From positions 1 through 35,339 of the forward strand of contig JAGAIZ010000005.1 of NCBI GenBank assembly GCA_017626325.1: a stretch of DNA of 35,339 nt, in the 5' to 3' direction. The notes below the pieces were generated by a model. It made no database searches and had not been told where the DNA came from. It was given only the letters and a program-made list of their open reading frames with translations. Shown here piece by piece: positions 23,884-32,206 of the stretch. This DNA is from Lachnospiraceae bacterium. GTDB taxonomy: Bacteria > Bacillota > Clostridia > Lachnospirales > Lachnospiraceae. How positions within the stretch are numbered: the first letter of the stretch is position 1; each line of letters begins with the position of its first letter. Both the position numbers and the translations under genes were made by a program.

Positions 23884-23935
23884 AGGAGCATCCGTTATGC
23901 CATTACAGGCACCTGACGGATGCTCCAACATCTGA
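23884..23935 (-). terminator. Terminator of the EcsC-family gene
   Basis: GGAGCATCCGT (23884-23894) and ACGGATGCTCC (23925-23935) form a perfect 11-bp stem around a 30-base loop with further internal pairing, followed leftward by TTTTAT. It lies 36 bases past the stop of the EcsC gene. Confidence 0.8.
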
Positions 23936-23971
23936 ATGCATAGGAGCAAATTATGCAGTTGTAAACCTATA

Positions 23972-24757
23972 TCATGATGCCGTAAAAGCTTTCTGTAAAA
24001 ATCTCCGCCTGTATTTCAGTTCCGCATAGGTCATAATCTGTCGCATATAGACCGCGTCATAGGCGCCGCCTACCGCGCCCACCACCGGGATTCCCTGCAG
24101 GAACTTCATATACAGCAGTTCGCCGGAAAGCCCCCTGGCTGCTCTGTTGATCAATTCCTCTGTTTCTGCCGTCGGGAATGTTCCGCATTGAATATAGTGG
24201 TTCAAAGTTTCCTCTTCCTCCAGAAACTCCTCCCCATAAGAGACCGCTCCATGGATAAGCCGCAGAATAAACTGCCGCTCCTGCGCTGATTCATATGTAT
24301 AACCATAATTTAAGGCAGTCTCATAGATTCCCTTTAACATTATTCCGGTAAAAAGCGCAATATCCGGCAGACCGATTCCAAGTACGCCAAGACCCACGCC
24401 AGACACACCCGACATCAGCAGATTCACCGTGCCCGCCTTCCCCGCCTTTCGGGAGAATGCCTTCAAAGTCTTACGGTTCTGCCGCACACCGGCGGCATAC
24501 TCGTTGATGCGGTAGTCCTGCTCCAATTTCTCTTTCTGATAGGTCTTCTCGATAACGCCCGTTCCTTTGTCGAAGATCAGCGCAAAGGCTTTGGCAAATG
24601 CTGTATCCAATGTTCCCTGCAGTTTCTTCGGCGCCTTGTTTTCAAGCGTCCGGTTCAGTCTCGACTCCCTTTTCTCTCTGTGCCTTTCGGCAAACGCCTG
24701 CTCCTGTTTTGTAAATTTTAGCCATTCCTTTTCCAGCGGGGTTCTTTTTCCTGTCAA
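23972..24757 (-). CDS. EcsC-family protein, TTG start
   Basis: The 261-residue protein matches the EcsC family: a charged helical N-terminal part, a central glycine-rich amphipathic stretch (SGVGLGVLGIGLPDIALFTG, about 118-137) and AGVRQNRKTLKAFSRKAG before it. EcsC was named from the ecs ABC-transporter operon of Bacillus; its molecular function is unknown and no ABC transporter is next to it here. The frame begins with TTG; AGAGGAG 9 bases upstream supports this start. The next gene is the SPFH unit behind a terminator. Family assignment is fairly sure. Confidence 0.85.
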   Translation of the reverse strand: MTGKRTPLEKEWLKFTKQEQAFAERHREKRESRLNRTLENKAPKKLQGTLDTAFAKAFALIFDKGTGVIEKTYQKEKLEQDYRINEYAAGVRQNRKTLKAFSRKAGKAGTVNLLMSGVSGVGLGVLGIGLPDIALFTGIMLKGIYETALNYGYTYESAQERQFILRLIHGAVSYGEEFLEEEETLNHYIQCGTFPTAETEELINRAARGLSGELLYMKFLQGIPVVGAVGGAYDAVYMRQIMTYAELKYRRRFLQKAFTAS

Positions 24758-24893
24758 TGCTTCTCACTCCTCTTATCCCAATCCGCCATGCAGAGCCATC
24801 CTGTTGATGCCTTTGTGCAGTCTCTCCATTTCCTTCTCATAGTCTTCTTATAATTTGCCTTTCGCTGCCGCAGCCACTTCTGCCTGAAAAGTT

Positions 24894-25349
24894 CTACGCC
24901 GGGCCAATCCACTCTGCGCCGTCATCCCAGCTTTCCAGCATTTCTGATGTAACGTCTCCCTTGCCAAGATTACCATAAAACCGCCCTTTCTCTGCGATAA
25001 ACTCAAGCACGCAGTAATCCTCATCGGTCACGCCTCCCGGATAATACATTTCGTCTCCTTCATGCCAGAGCTTCTCCCTGTAAAACGACTCCTGGTGACA
25101 AACAGCCTGCCCAGTCAGGCACAAGCCCTGAAACTTATCGCCGTCCGCAAAATACAGACAGGCGTTGCCGTTTTTCAAAAGCTCCTGTACATGCATAGAT
25201 GAAGTATTCGTGGAGATCAGATGTCTGCCCACTCCCTTATGGCACGTGCAGAAAACTCTTCTGACCTGCGGCATTCCCTCGCTGTCCAGGAAACCCAGGT
25301 CTGCCGTTTCCGCATTATCCACTAATGCCTTGATTTCTTCCATCGTCAT
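24894..25349 (-). CDS. Pyridoxamine 5'-phosphate oxidase-like FMN protein
   Basis: The 151-residue protein has the split-barrel flavin-binding fold of small PNPOx-like proteins: ADLGFLDSEGMPQVRRVFCT, LISTNTSSMHVQELLKNGNA and CLYFADGDKFQGLCLTGQAV. Such proteins are usually FMN-dependent reductases or stress proteins rather than true PNPOx. The first ATG is preceded by GAGGGAAAATATAGG; a second ATG two codons on is possible. It follows the MarR gene in the same direction, after 99 bases, and is a plausible MarR target. Confidence 0.85.
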   Translation of the reverse strand: MTMEEIKALVDNAETADLGFLDSEGMPQVRRVFCTCHKGVGRHLISTNTSSMHVQELLKNGNACLYFADGDKFQGLCLTGQAVCHQESFYREKLWHEGDEMYYPGGVTDEDYCVLEFIAEKGRFYGNLGKGDVTSEMLESWDDGAEWIGPA

Positions 25350-25448
25350 CCTATATTTTCCCTCTCTTTCCCGTTTCGTTCATCCTAAGCTTCCTCCGCT
25401 TTTTTCTCCCAGCTTTCTGATGCATCACCGCCCGGACGTTCCCATACG

Positions 25449-25895
25449 CTAATGTGCCTGCCTGTTTTCTTCCGCATCGGTCAGCGTGTCCACAATCCGC
25501 GCAAGATAGCTCTCGAACTGCTTCTGCTCCTTTTCTGAAAACCCCTGATAGAAAAGCCTGTTCATTTGCTGTGACACGGATTCGTATTTCACCTGCAGGG
25601 ATTTGGCATATGCCGTCAAGGAAATAATCGTCTGCCTGCGGTTGTCCGGGTTGATGTTTCTCTCCAATATCCCCTTTTTTACCATGCCGTCCACTACGAT
25701 GGAGACCGTGTTCTTGGCAAGCGAAGTCTCCCTGCTGATTTCACTGACTGTCAGCCGGTCTTTTTTCCAGAGAATAAACAATATCCTTCCCTGTCCGCCG
25801 CTTATCTCGATTCCGTTTTCCGACAGAAGCCTTTCAAAAATCCTATCCTGAAGCTGTTTGATCTGTGTAATATAAAATCCGCCTTTTGTTTCCAT
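25449..25895 (-). CDS. MarR-family transcriptional regulator
   Basis: The 148-residue protein has a MarR winged helix-turn-helix (RLTVSEISRETSLAKNTVSI, about 53-72; VKKGILERNINPDNRRQTII with the wing, about 77-96) and flanking dimerisation helices. MarR proteins repress by default and release on binding aromatic or oxidising ligands. GGGAAATTGAGTT precedes the ATG. Three TATAGAAYA copies lie 32-66 bases upstream and are likely its own operator. Downstream in the same direction is the PNPOx-like gene; divergent is an AraC/GyrI regulator. Confidence 0.9.
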   Translation of the reverse strand: METKGGFYITQIKQLQDRIFERLLSENGIEISGGQGRILFILWKKDRLTVSEISRETSLAKNTVSIVVDGMVKKGILERNINPDNRRQTIISLTAYAKSLQVKYESVSQQMNRLFYQGFSEKEQKQFESYLARIVDTLTDAEENRQAH

Positions 25896-25926
25896 AACTC
25901 AATTTCCCATGCGCATATTAATTCGT

Positions 25927-25961
25927 TATAGAACATTTCTATATAGAACAATTATAGAATA
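25927..25961. promoter_or_regulatory. Probable MarR operator region (three TATAGAAYA copies)
   Basis: TATAGAACA occurs at 25927-25935 and 25942-25950, and TATAGAATA at 25953-25961. The set is bracketed by GTTAT (25925-25929) and ATAAC (25959-25963), and the region is AT-rich enough to hold the marR promoter. Repeats here would let MarR control itself and perhaps the divergent AraC gene. Confidence 0.55.
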
Positions 25962-26163
25962 ACAATTTTCTGACTGTATGTCAAGAACACCACGTAAAAC
26001 ATTATCAAAAACAATTTCAAAAAACGAACTGTTTACACGCAAATCCTGCAAGCGTACAATAAAGATGACTTCAAGCTCTCTTTTTCGTGCAGAAATTAAG
26101 AGGAAAAACGAAGCGCTCACAGATATAATATACTCAGGGTCAGGAGAAAGGAATATACAGCTT

Positions 26164-27021
26164 ATGGAATGGATTGAAAGACTGAACGATGCAATAAACT
26201 ATATCGAAGAACACTTGAAAGACGAAATCGATTATGAACAGCTCGGGCGGATCGCCTGCTGCTCTTCTTATCATTTTCAAAGAATGTTCGCCTATATGGC
26301 GGGCGTCCCTCTGTCAGAATATATCCGCAGACGTAAAATGTCGCTGGCCGCCGTGGACCTGCAGGGACGGGATATGAAAATCATCGATGTGGCCGGCAAA
26401 TACGGCTATCAGTCCCCCACCGCGTTTAACCGTGCATTTCAGTCCATTCACGGAATCGCTCCCTCTGCTGTCAGAAACGACGGCATAGCTGTGAAAGCTT
26501 TCCCGCCTCTTACCTTCAAAATCACAGTCAAAGGAGTGGAAGAAATGCATTATCGAATTGAAACCAAAGATGCCTTCCGTATTGTGGGCGTATCCGTACC
26601 GTTACATAAAGATATTGAGCAGAATTTTACGGTCATTCCCTCGAAATGGCAGGAAATATCCATGAACGGAACTTTACCGAGACTGATTGGCATGATGGAC
26701 ACACCGCCGATGGGCGTACTCGGCATCAGCACCTGCAACGACACGGAACCATGGCGGTACTATATCGCCGTATCCTCCTCGCAGCCTGCAGACGACTTAG
26801 AAGCGTATGTTGTGCCCGCGGCAACCTGGGCTGTTTTCCCCGGTGAAGGAACGAATCAGTCCATTCAGGAACTGGAACGCCGTATCGTAACGGAGTGGCT
26901 TCCTACATCGGGATATGAATACGGAGACGCGCCCGATGTGGAAGTATACCTAAACCCCGACCCGCAGAATGCGAAATACGAGGTATGGATTCCCGTGGTA
27001 AAAAAGCAGACGGAACTTTGA
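26164..27021 (+). CDS. AraC-family regulator with GyrI-like effector domain
   Basis: The 285-residue protein has two N-terminal AraC-type helix-turn-helices (about 8-107: LGRIACCSSYHFQRMFAYMA and IIDVAGKYGYQSPTAFNRAF) and a C-terminal GyrI/Rob-like domain (about 125-285). This order matches Rob- or BmrR-like regulators that sense hydrophobic compounds. The frame opens at 25978, but the upstream 62 residues are basic and not family-like; the ATG at 26164 gives the expected MEWIERLNDAINYIEEHL start, with AAAGGA 11 bases before it. It is divergent from marR and ends 4 bases from the convergent YitT-family gene. Targets are unknown. Confidence 0.88.
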   Translation: MEWIERLNDAINYIEEHLKDEIDYEQLGRIACCSSYHFQRMFAYMAGVPLSEYIRRRKMSLAAVDLQGRDMKIIDVAGKYGYQSPTAFNRAFQSIHGIAPSAVRNDGIAVKAFPPLTFKITVKGVEEMHYRIETKDAFRIVGVSVPLHKDIEQNFTVIPSKWQEISMNGTLPRLIGMMDTPPMGVLGISTCNDTEPWRYYIAVSSSQPADDLEAYVVPAATWAVFPGEGTNQSIQELERRIVTEWLPTSGYEYGDAPDVEVYLNPDPQNAKYEVWIPVVKKQTEL

Positions 27022-27025
27022 TTTC

Positions 27026-27886
27026 CTAATCTGTCGGCTTCTGATAAAATCTCCCCGACAGCCCTTCCGTCTTCACCTCGTTGACAAAGGCTTCCTCATC
27101 CACAGCCTTTACCGCCTGCAGTACCTTCTTCACTTCTTCTCTGGAAACCACCGAATAGACCACGTTCCGCTCACAATGCTCATACGAGCCTTTGCCCTCC
27201 AGGATCGTCGCCCCGTGGTTGCTTACCCGGTAAATCGCATCGCAGATTTCCTCCGCTTTCCCGGTCACGATGAAGAAGGTCTGCTTCTGGTATCTCTTGT
27301 AGAGCACATGCAGCACCTGCGTGGAGGCATACTGGAAAATAATCGAATACAGGGCCTTGTCCCAGCCAAACAGGATGCCCGCAATGGATAAAATGACTAC
27401 ATTCAATCCGAGAATCAGGTTCCATGCGTCCATGCCCTTTTTCTCAGACAGATAGATGGAGATAAAATCCGTGCCGCCCGTAGTGGCGTTCATCATCAGG
27501 CAAATGCTGATAACCAGTCCGTTAATCATGCCGCCGAAAATGCTGATCAACAGAATATCATATGTAATGATATATCCCGGTATGATATCCGTCAGGATAC
27601 TGGTCAGCACAATCATCACGCAGGAATATATGGTAAACTTCTTCCCGATAAATTTGAATCCGATATAGACGGGAACCGCGTTCAGCAAAAGATTGATCAC
27701 CGTATAGGGTATCACAATCCCCAGAAACCGTTCGAAAATCGTCTGCAGCAAAATGGTCAGCCCCGTAGCGCCGCCCGGATACAGACCGCCCGTCCTGACA
27801 AAAGTCTTAATGTTAAGCGCCATCGCGAACGCCGCAACACAAATCACAAGTATCCGCTTACCGTCCTGTTTCCAACTAAATTTCAT
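27026..27886 (-). CDS. YitT-family membrane protein (DUF161/DUF2179)
   Basis: The 286-residue protein has five to six membrane segments in the first 190 residues (with TGGLYPGGATGLTILLQTIF and TTGGTDFISIYLSEKKGMDA) and a soluble C-terminal DUF2179 domain (about 205-280, FFIVTGKAEEICDAIYRVSN). YitT proteins are widespread in Firmicutes; their transport role is unproven. The frame extends to 27988, but the ATG at 27886 has GGAGGA 5 bases upstream and the typical N-terminus. A TATAAT on the minus strand at 27935-27940 may be its -10. The stop lies 4 bases from that of the AraC/GyrI gene. Confidence 0.9.
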   Translation of the reverse strand: MKFSWKQDGKRILVICVAAFAMALNIKTFVRTGGLYPGGATGLTILLQTIFERFLGIVIPYTVINLLLNAVPVYIGFKFIGKKFTIYSCVMIVLTSILTDIIPGYIITYDILLISIFGGMINGLVISICLMMNATTGGTDFISIYLSEKKGMDAWNLILGLNVVILSIAGILFGWDKALYSIIFQYASTQVLHVLYKRYQKQTFFIVTGKAEEICDAIYRVSNHGATILEGKGSYEHCERNVVYSVVSREEVKKVLQAVKAVDEEAFVNEVKTEGLSGRFYQKPTD

Positions 27887-28016
27887 AGTCTTCCTCCATC
27901 CCCCGGTTCTTCCAAATATCCGCGCACTAATTATATTATACCTTTTTTTCACAAAACCGTCTGCCACATTTTGCAAATTTTTAAGCATTTTTAAGAAAGT
28001 ATCATCGCCCCCTGTT

Positions 28017-30251
28017 TTATATCATTTTCTTAAGCAATACCTGATACGCCGGATATTCCGCCATCTCCACAGGCACAGGCAGTCCCGCTTCCATCAGCGC
28101 GGAACCAAAGTAGCGCCTGCCCGGCGTAAAGGCCTGCAGTCTGCCGGAGTCTTCTATACGGCCTGCTTCTGCGTCCGCCGCGGTTACCTCATACACCGCC
28201 TCAGGCGCAAGCCCCTTAAGCTTCACATAGCTTACCGTCATATTGCCATGCGTTTCCAGCATCACCACATTTAATAAAGCTTCCTCCTGGTTCTGCGCCA
28301 CAAACAGCCACGCCCCGTAAGCCGCTTCGTAAGGATTAGACAGCCGGTAATAGCTTCCGTTTTGAATCAAAGCCGCGTGCCGCTTATAATCCCGGACCTG
28401 CTCTCTGATTTCTGCTTTTTCCGCCGGGCTTAATTTCGCCGGGTCGAGTTCGTAACCGAAGGTGCCCGCCATCGCCACCACACCCCGGGTATGCAGGCTG
28501 ACACTTCGCCCCGTCTGATGGTTCGGCACTGCAGACACATGAGAACCCACTGCAGACACCGGATAGAAGAAGGACGTGCCGTACTGTATCCGCACTCTGT
28601 CCACAGCATCCGTGTTATCGCTGCACCAGATCTGGGGCGTATAATACAGCATCCCCGCGTCGAACCGTCCGCCGCCGCCGCAGCAGCCCTCGATCAGCAT
28701 ATCAGGATACCGCCTTGTCAGCTTCTCCAGGAAATCATAGACGCCCAGCACATAGTCATACGTTACCTTGCCCGGACAACGATCCGCCGAATAGAAATCC
28801 ATCAGGCTCCGATTCATATCCCATTTCACATATTCAATATTCCCCTGGTCCAGCACCGCGCATATCTGATTGAAAATATGCTCCCGCACCTCTGCTCTGG
28901 AGAAATCGAGCACTAACTGGTTTCTGGAGCGCACCGGTTCTCTGCCCGGAATCCGCATCGCCCAGTCCGGATGCTCCCTGTAAAGCGCGCTGTCCTCGGA
29001 CACCATCTCCGGCTCAATCCAGATACCGAACTTCACGCCAAATTCATTAACTTTATCAGTCAATTCCTTAAGTGTGCAGCCCAGCTTCTTTTCATTCACC
29101 TGCCAGTCGCCAAGTCCGCTGTTGTCATCGTTCCTTTTGCCAAACCAGCCGTCGTCCATGACCACCATATCGATACCCAGCGATGCCGCCTCTCCGGCAA
29201 GATTACAAATCGTCTCCCCTGTAAAATCAAAATACGCCGCTTCCCAACTGTTGATCAGCACCGGGCGCGTCTGCCTGCTGTATTTTCCTCTGCAGATATG
29301 CTCCCTGATGCAGCGGTGGTACTTCTCAGACAGCCCGCCGAGTCCTCTGTCCGAAAAAGCAAGAATTGTTTCCGGAACCACAAGCGCTTCTCCCTGCGCC
29401 AGCGGATACCGGAAGTAATCGCTCTGCAGCCCCATCATCAGCCGGGTCTGTCCATACTGATCCTTCTCCGCCTCACACTGGAAATTCCCGCTGTAGACGA
29501 AGACCATTCCGTAACAGTTCCCCATATCCTCTGTGGTATGCCTGTCTGCCAGAATGACCGCCGGATTGTACTGGTGGCTGGAAGCGCCTCTCCTGCTGCC
29601 TATCATATAATTGCCATGCTCCACCGGCATACGCTGCAGATTGCGCTCCATCGCATGTCTGCCGTAGAAGGTGAGCAGCTCATACTCCCCCGTCTCGAAA
29701 TCCAGACAGGCGGACGCCGCTTTCTCCACCGTAATTTGTTCTAAACCACCATTTACAATTCTCACGCTTCTTGTGATAATATCCTCTTTCTCCAACACAC
29801 CATAGAGAAGCTGCACCTGCACGCCGCTTACCTTATCCTCCAGAAGAAGCGTCAGCGTCTCCGCCTCTTCTTCCCCGGCATACACCGCCGGAAGCCCCTG
29901 CAGCCCATACTTTCCCCGCCGGATTTCATGAGATACATAGCGAAGATCACAGCACGCAGAACCATCGGCATTACGAATCACCACCGCGCTGCTGCGATAG
30001 TCGCCTGTCCCCATCGCCGGATATTCCTGGGGCAACGCGTCCATGGAATATGTCCTGTCGTTCCCCACAGCAGCCGGATTACCCGAGAAACCCCTGTCAT
30101 AATAAGTCAAAAGATACTCCATGCTGCCCGAAACCCTTTTTCCATAATACAAATGCAGCAGGAACCCGAACCGGTCCACCTTCATCTGATACGTGCTGTT
30201 TACCGTCTCCAGCGTAAAAATCTGTTCTTGCTCCTCATAATAAATTGCCAT
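28017..30251 (-). CDS. Alpha-galactosidase (GH36)
   Basis: This cytoplasmic enzyme removes alpha-1,6-galactose from melibiose, raffinose and related sugars. The 744-residue protein has an N-terminal beta-sandwich (about 1-325), the barrel with VVMDDGWFGKRNDDNSGLGD (363-382), FGIWIEPEMVS, the nucleophile D478 in YVKWDMNRS and the acid/base D548 in CSDNTDAVDR. These numbers coincide with the Geobacillus AgaA enzyme as I recall it. There is no signal peptide, so substrate must be imported, fitting the ABC genes immediately upstream. GGAAGGAG precedes the ATG. It has its own promoter block (30291-30350), nearly identical to the one before the binding-protein gene. Function is firm; preferred substrate is inferred. 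Confidence 0.95.
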   Translation of the reverse strand: MAIYYEEQEQIFTLETVNSTYQMKVDRFGFLLHLYYGKRVSGSMEYLLTYYDRGFSGNPAAVGNDRTYSMDALPQEYPAMGTGDYRSSAVVIRNADGSACCDLRYVSHEIRRGKYGLQGLPAVYAGEEEAETLTLLLEDKVSGVQVQLLYGVLEKEDIITRSVRIVNGGLEQITVEKAASACLDFETGEYELLTFYGRHAMERNLQRMPVEHGNYMIGSRRGASSHQYNPAVILADRHTTEDMGNCYGMVFVYSGNFQCEAEKDQYGQTRLMMGLQSDYFRYPLAQGEALVVPETILAFSDRGLGGLSEKYHRCIREHICRGKYSRQTRPVLINSWEAAYFDFTGETICNLAGEAASLGIDMVVMDDGWFGKRNDDNSGLGDWQVNEKKLGCTLKELTDKVNEFGVKFGIWIEPEMVSEDSALYREHPDWAMRIPGREPVRSRNQLVLDFSRAEVREHIFNQICAVLDQGNIEYVKWDMNRSLMDFYSADRCPGKVTYDYVLGVYDFLEKLTRRYPDMLIEGCCGGGGRFDAGMLYYTPQIWCSDNTDAVDRVRIQYGTSFFYPVSAVGSHVSAVPNHQTGRSVSLHTRGVVAMAGTFGYELDPAKLSPAEKAEIREQVRDYKRHAALIQNGSYYRLSNPYEAAYGAWLFVAQNQEEALLNVVMLETHGNMTVSYVKLKGLAPEAVYEVTAADAEAGRIEDSGRLQAFTPGRRYFGSALMEAGLPVPVEMAEYPAYQVLLKKMI

Positions 30252-30290
30252 AGTCTATATGCTCCTTCCGTATGATTTCACCTTAGACGT

Positions 30291-30350
30291 TTGCGAAACT
30301 CTTCACAACATAACTTTAATTGTGCAAATGATACAAACATAAGTAAGCCC
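30291..30350 (-). promoter_or_regulatory. Alpha-galactosidase control block (copy A of a 60-bp element)
   Basis: This block 40-100 bases upstream of the alpha-galactosidase start matches 33523-33580 at about 51 of 60 positions with a 2-base gap. Shared landmarks are TTGCGAAACTC, TAACTTTAATTGT, CAAAT and ACATAAG. Such conservation between two promoters of one locus suggests a common activator site, most likely for the AraC-type regulator at 34022. Confidence 0.75.
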
Positions 30351-30368
30351 TTTGCAGGCATTTCACAG

Positions 30369-31214
30369 CTACTTCACAGCCCCATTCACCACACCGTTCA
30401 GAATCTGCTTCTGACAAATCACATAGAAAATCAGAATCGGAATCAGGGACAGCAGATAGGATGCAAAGGCCAGGTTATAATTCGTTCCGAACTGCGACTG
30501 GAAGTTCAACTGCGCAAGCGGCAGCGTATTCTTGCCGGAACCCGCCAGAATAACAAGCGGCGTCATCACGTCGTTCCAAACTGACAGTGCTGTCAGAACT
30601 GCCACCGTCGCATGCATTGGACGCATGATCGGAAAAATGATTTTCCAATAAGTCCTCCAGGTAGACGCGCCGTCCACTCTGGCCGCCTCCTCCAATGCCA
30701 GCGGAATATTCACCAAATACCCTGAATACAGCAGCACGTTCATCGGCATATAGAATACCACATAGAGCAGGATAACGCCCATCCAATTCGCCAGTCCCAT
30801 CTCTGCCGTCTGCTTTGCTAACGGCATCATCAGAATGGCGAACGGCACGAACATACCGCTGACAATGAATAAGTACACAAAGCTGTAAAATTTGCTTTCC
30901 CGTTTGTTCCTGCCCAGCGCATATCCCATCAGAGAATGCAGCACAAGAGACAGCGCCACGGTAAGCAGTGTAATTAACAGACTGTTTCCCAGAGAATGCC
31001 AGAAATCCGTTACCCGCATTGCCTCCCTGAAATTATCAAGGCTCCAGGATCCGGGCAGAGACAGAATACCGCTGATGCTGTTCGTCATCTCCGAAGGCTG
31101 TTTGAAAGCAATCACTACCGTCATATACAGCGGAAATACTATTGTAGAAAGGCCGAGAATCAGCAGAACCATCGCAAGTCTGTTCGTCCCGCCTGCTTTT
31201 TTTGCTTTTGTCAT
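30369..31214 (-). CDS. Carbohydrate ABC transporter permease, MalG/MsmG type (alpha-galactoside locus)
   Basis: The 281-residue protein has six hydrophobic segments and the EAA loop EEAARVDGASTWRTYWKIIF, ending FPIMRP. It is the MalG-like half of a CUT1 sugar importer. GGAGGAGCAGTT precedes the ATG, which overlaps the stop of the upstream permease by 4 bases, indicating coupled translation. Immediately downstream is the alpha-galactosidase with a separate promoter. Raffinose- or melibiose-type substrates are inferred from that neighbour. Confidence 0.9.
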   Translation of the reverse strand: MTKAKKAGGTNRLAMVLLILGLSTIVFPLYMTVVIAFKQPSEMTNSISGILSLPGSWSLDNFREAMRVTDFWHSLGNSLLITLLTVALSLVLHSLMGYALGRNKRESKFYSFVYLFIVSGMFVPFAILMMPLAKQTAEMGLANWMGVILLYVVFYMPMNVLLYSGYLVNIPLALEEAARVDGASTWRTYWKIIFPIMRPMHATVAVLTALSVWNDVMTPLVILAGSGKNTLPLAQLNFQSQFGTNYNLAFASYLLSLIPILIFYVICQKQILNGVVNGAVK

Positions 31215-32077
31215 AACTGCTCCTCCTTTTTACCGGTGAATTTCATCTGCGCCACCGACACCATCACGATAACGATGAAGAAAATAACCGCGTTGGCGCT
31301 CTGGAAGCCGAACTGTCCGCCCGACATACCGTTGTTATAAATCAGATAAGATATGGATTCCGTACTCTGCGCCGGTCCGCCCTTGGTCAACGCCATAATC
31401 TGATCGAATACCATCAGGAAATTCTTCACGCACAGCACCATATTAATGGAGAAGAAAGGCACGATCAGCGGAAATGTCAGGTGCCGGAACTTCTTAAAGC
31501 CCGTCGCCCCGTCCAGGTCTCCTGCCTCGTATACATCCTCCGGCACCGTCTGCAGGCCTGAAATATAGATGATCGTATTCATGGCAACCGCCTGCCAGGC
31601 ACATACCGCCATAATCCCAAGCCACGCCGTGTCAGGATCGGACAGAATACTCGTACTCAGCGAATCCACGCCCGCCATAGCCGCCAGCGCCGGAAGAATA
31701 TACGTGAAAAAGTAATTAAAAATATAGCCCACAACCAGCGCCCCTAAGATATTAGGCAGGAAATACGCCCCTCTGAAAAAGCTTTTGGCCCGGATTTTGC
31801 TGTTCAAGGCAAGCGCCAGAACCAGACTGATTATATTGACCACTATGGTCGTTACAATCGCCAGCTTAAAAGTAAACAAATAGGATTTTCCCACACGGGC
31901 ATCTGAGAACAAATCAATATAATTCCGAAAACCAACCCAGTCATAGCTTCCAAACCCTTTGAAATTCGTAAAACTGTATATCACGCCCCGAATTAACGGA
32001 ACCGTATTAAAACAGATAAACAACGCCAAAATCGGAAGCGTAATCAATAAAAAAGTCCTTTTTCTTTCATTCTTCAT
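31211..32077 (-). CDS. Sugar ABC transporter permease, MalF/MsmF type (alpha-galactoside locus)
   Basis: The 288-residue protein has six membrane helices (first LLITLPILALFICFNTVPLI) and the EAA motif YEAGDLDGATGFKKFRHLTF. The frame opens at 32188, but the ATG at 32077 has GGAGGATTTCT before it and the normal family N-terminus MKNERKRTFLL. It lies 129 bases downstream of the binding-protein stop and overlaps the next permease by 4 bases. As in the cellobiose operon, no ATPase gene accompanies it. Confidence 0.9.
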   Translation of the reverse strand: MKNERKRTFLLITLPILALFICFNTVPLIRGVIYSFTNFKGFGSYDWVGFRNYIDLFSDARVGKSYLFTFKLAIVTTIVVNIISLVLALALNSKIRAKSFFRGAYFLPNILGALVVGYIFNYFFTYILPALAAMAGVDSLSTSILSDPDTAWLGIMAVCAWQAVAMNTIIYISGLQTVPEDVYEAGDLDGATGFKKFRHLTFPLIVPFFSINMVLCVKNFLMVFDQIMALTKGGPAQSTESISYLIYNNGMSGGQFGFQSANAVIFFIVIVMVSVAQMKFTGKKEEQL

Positions 32078-32206
32078 AGAAATCCTCCATTCCGCACATC
32101 CCATTCCTGCCATGCCGCAATTCTCTGCATCCTGATTCTTTTCAATCTGAATCCTTATGTCTAAGCTGCCTGCCGCAAAGATATACATCCAAGCTTGCGT
32201 GCATAG

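Noticed and set aside
24758-24893. Remnant or small gene between the PNPOx-like and EcsC genes
   Set aside because: Short frames of fewer than 30 codons exist on the minus strand, but none has a convincing RBS or a continuous frame.
25978-26163. Upstream extension of the AraC/GyrI frame
   Set aside because: The 62 residues are basic, unlike the family, and overlap the MarR operator region. The ATG at 26164 gives the expected start.
28491-29744. Long open frames antisense to the alpha-galactosidase gene
   Set aside because: They are His/Arg/Pro-rich shadows of the GH36 gene without RBSs or domain resemblance.
30291-30307. CcpA cre site in the TTGCGAAACTC block
   Set aside because: It superficially resembles cre but fails the central AANCG positions of the consensus, and the longer shared block is better explained by a locus-specific regulator.
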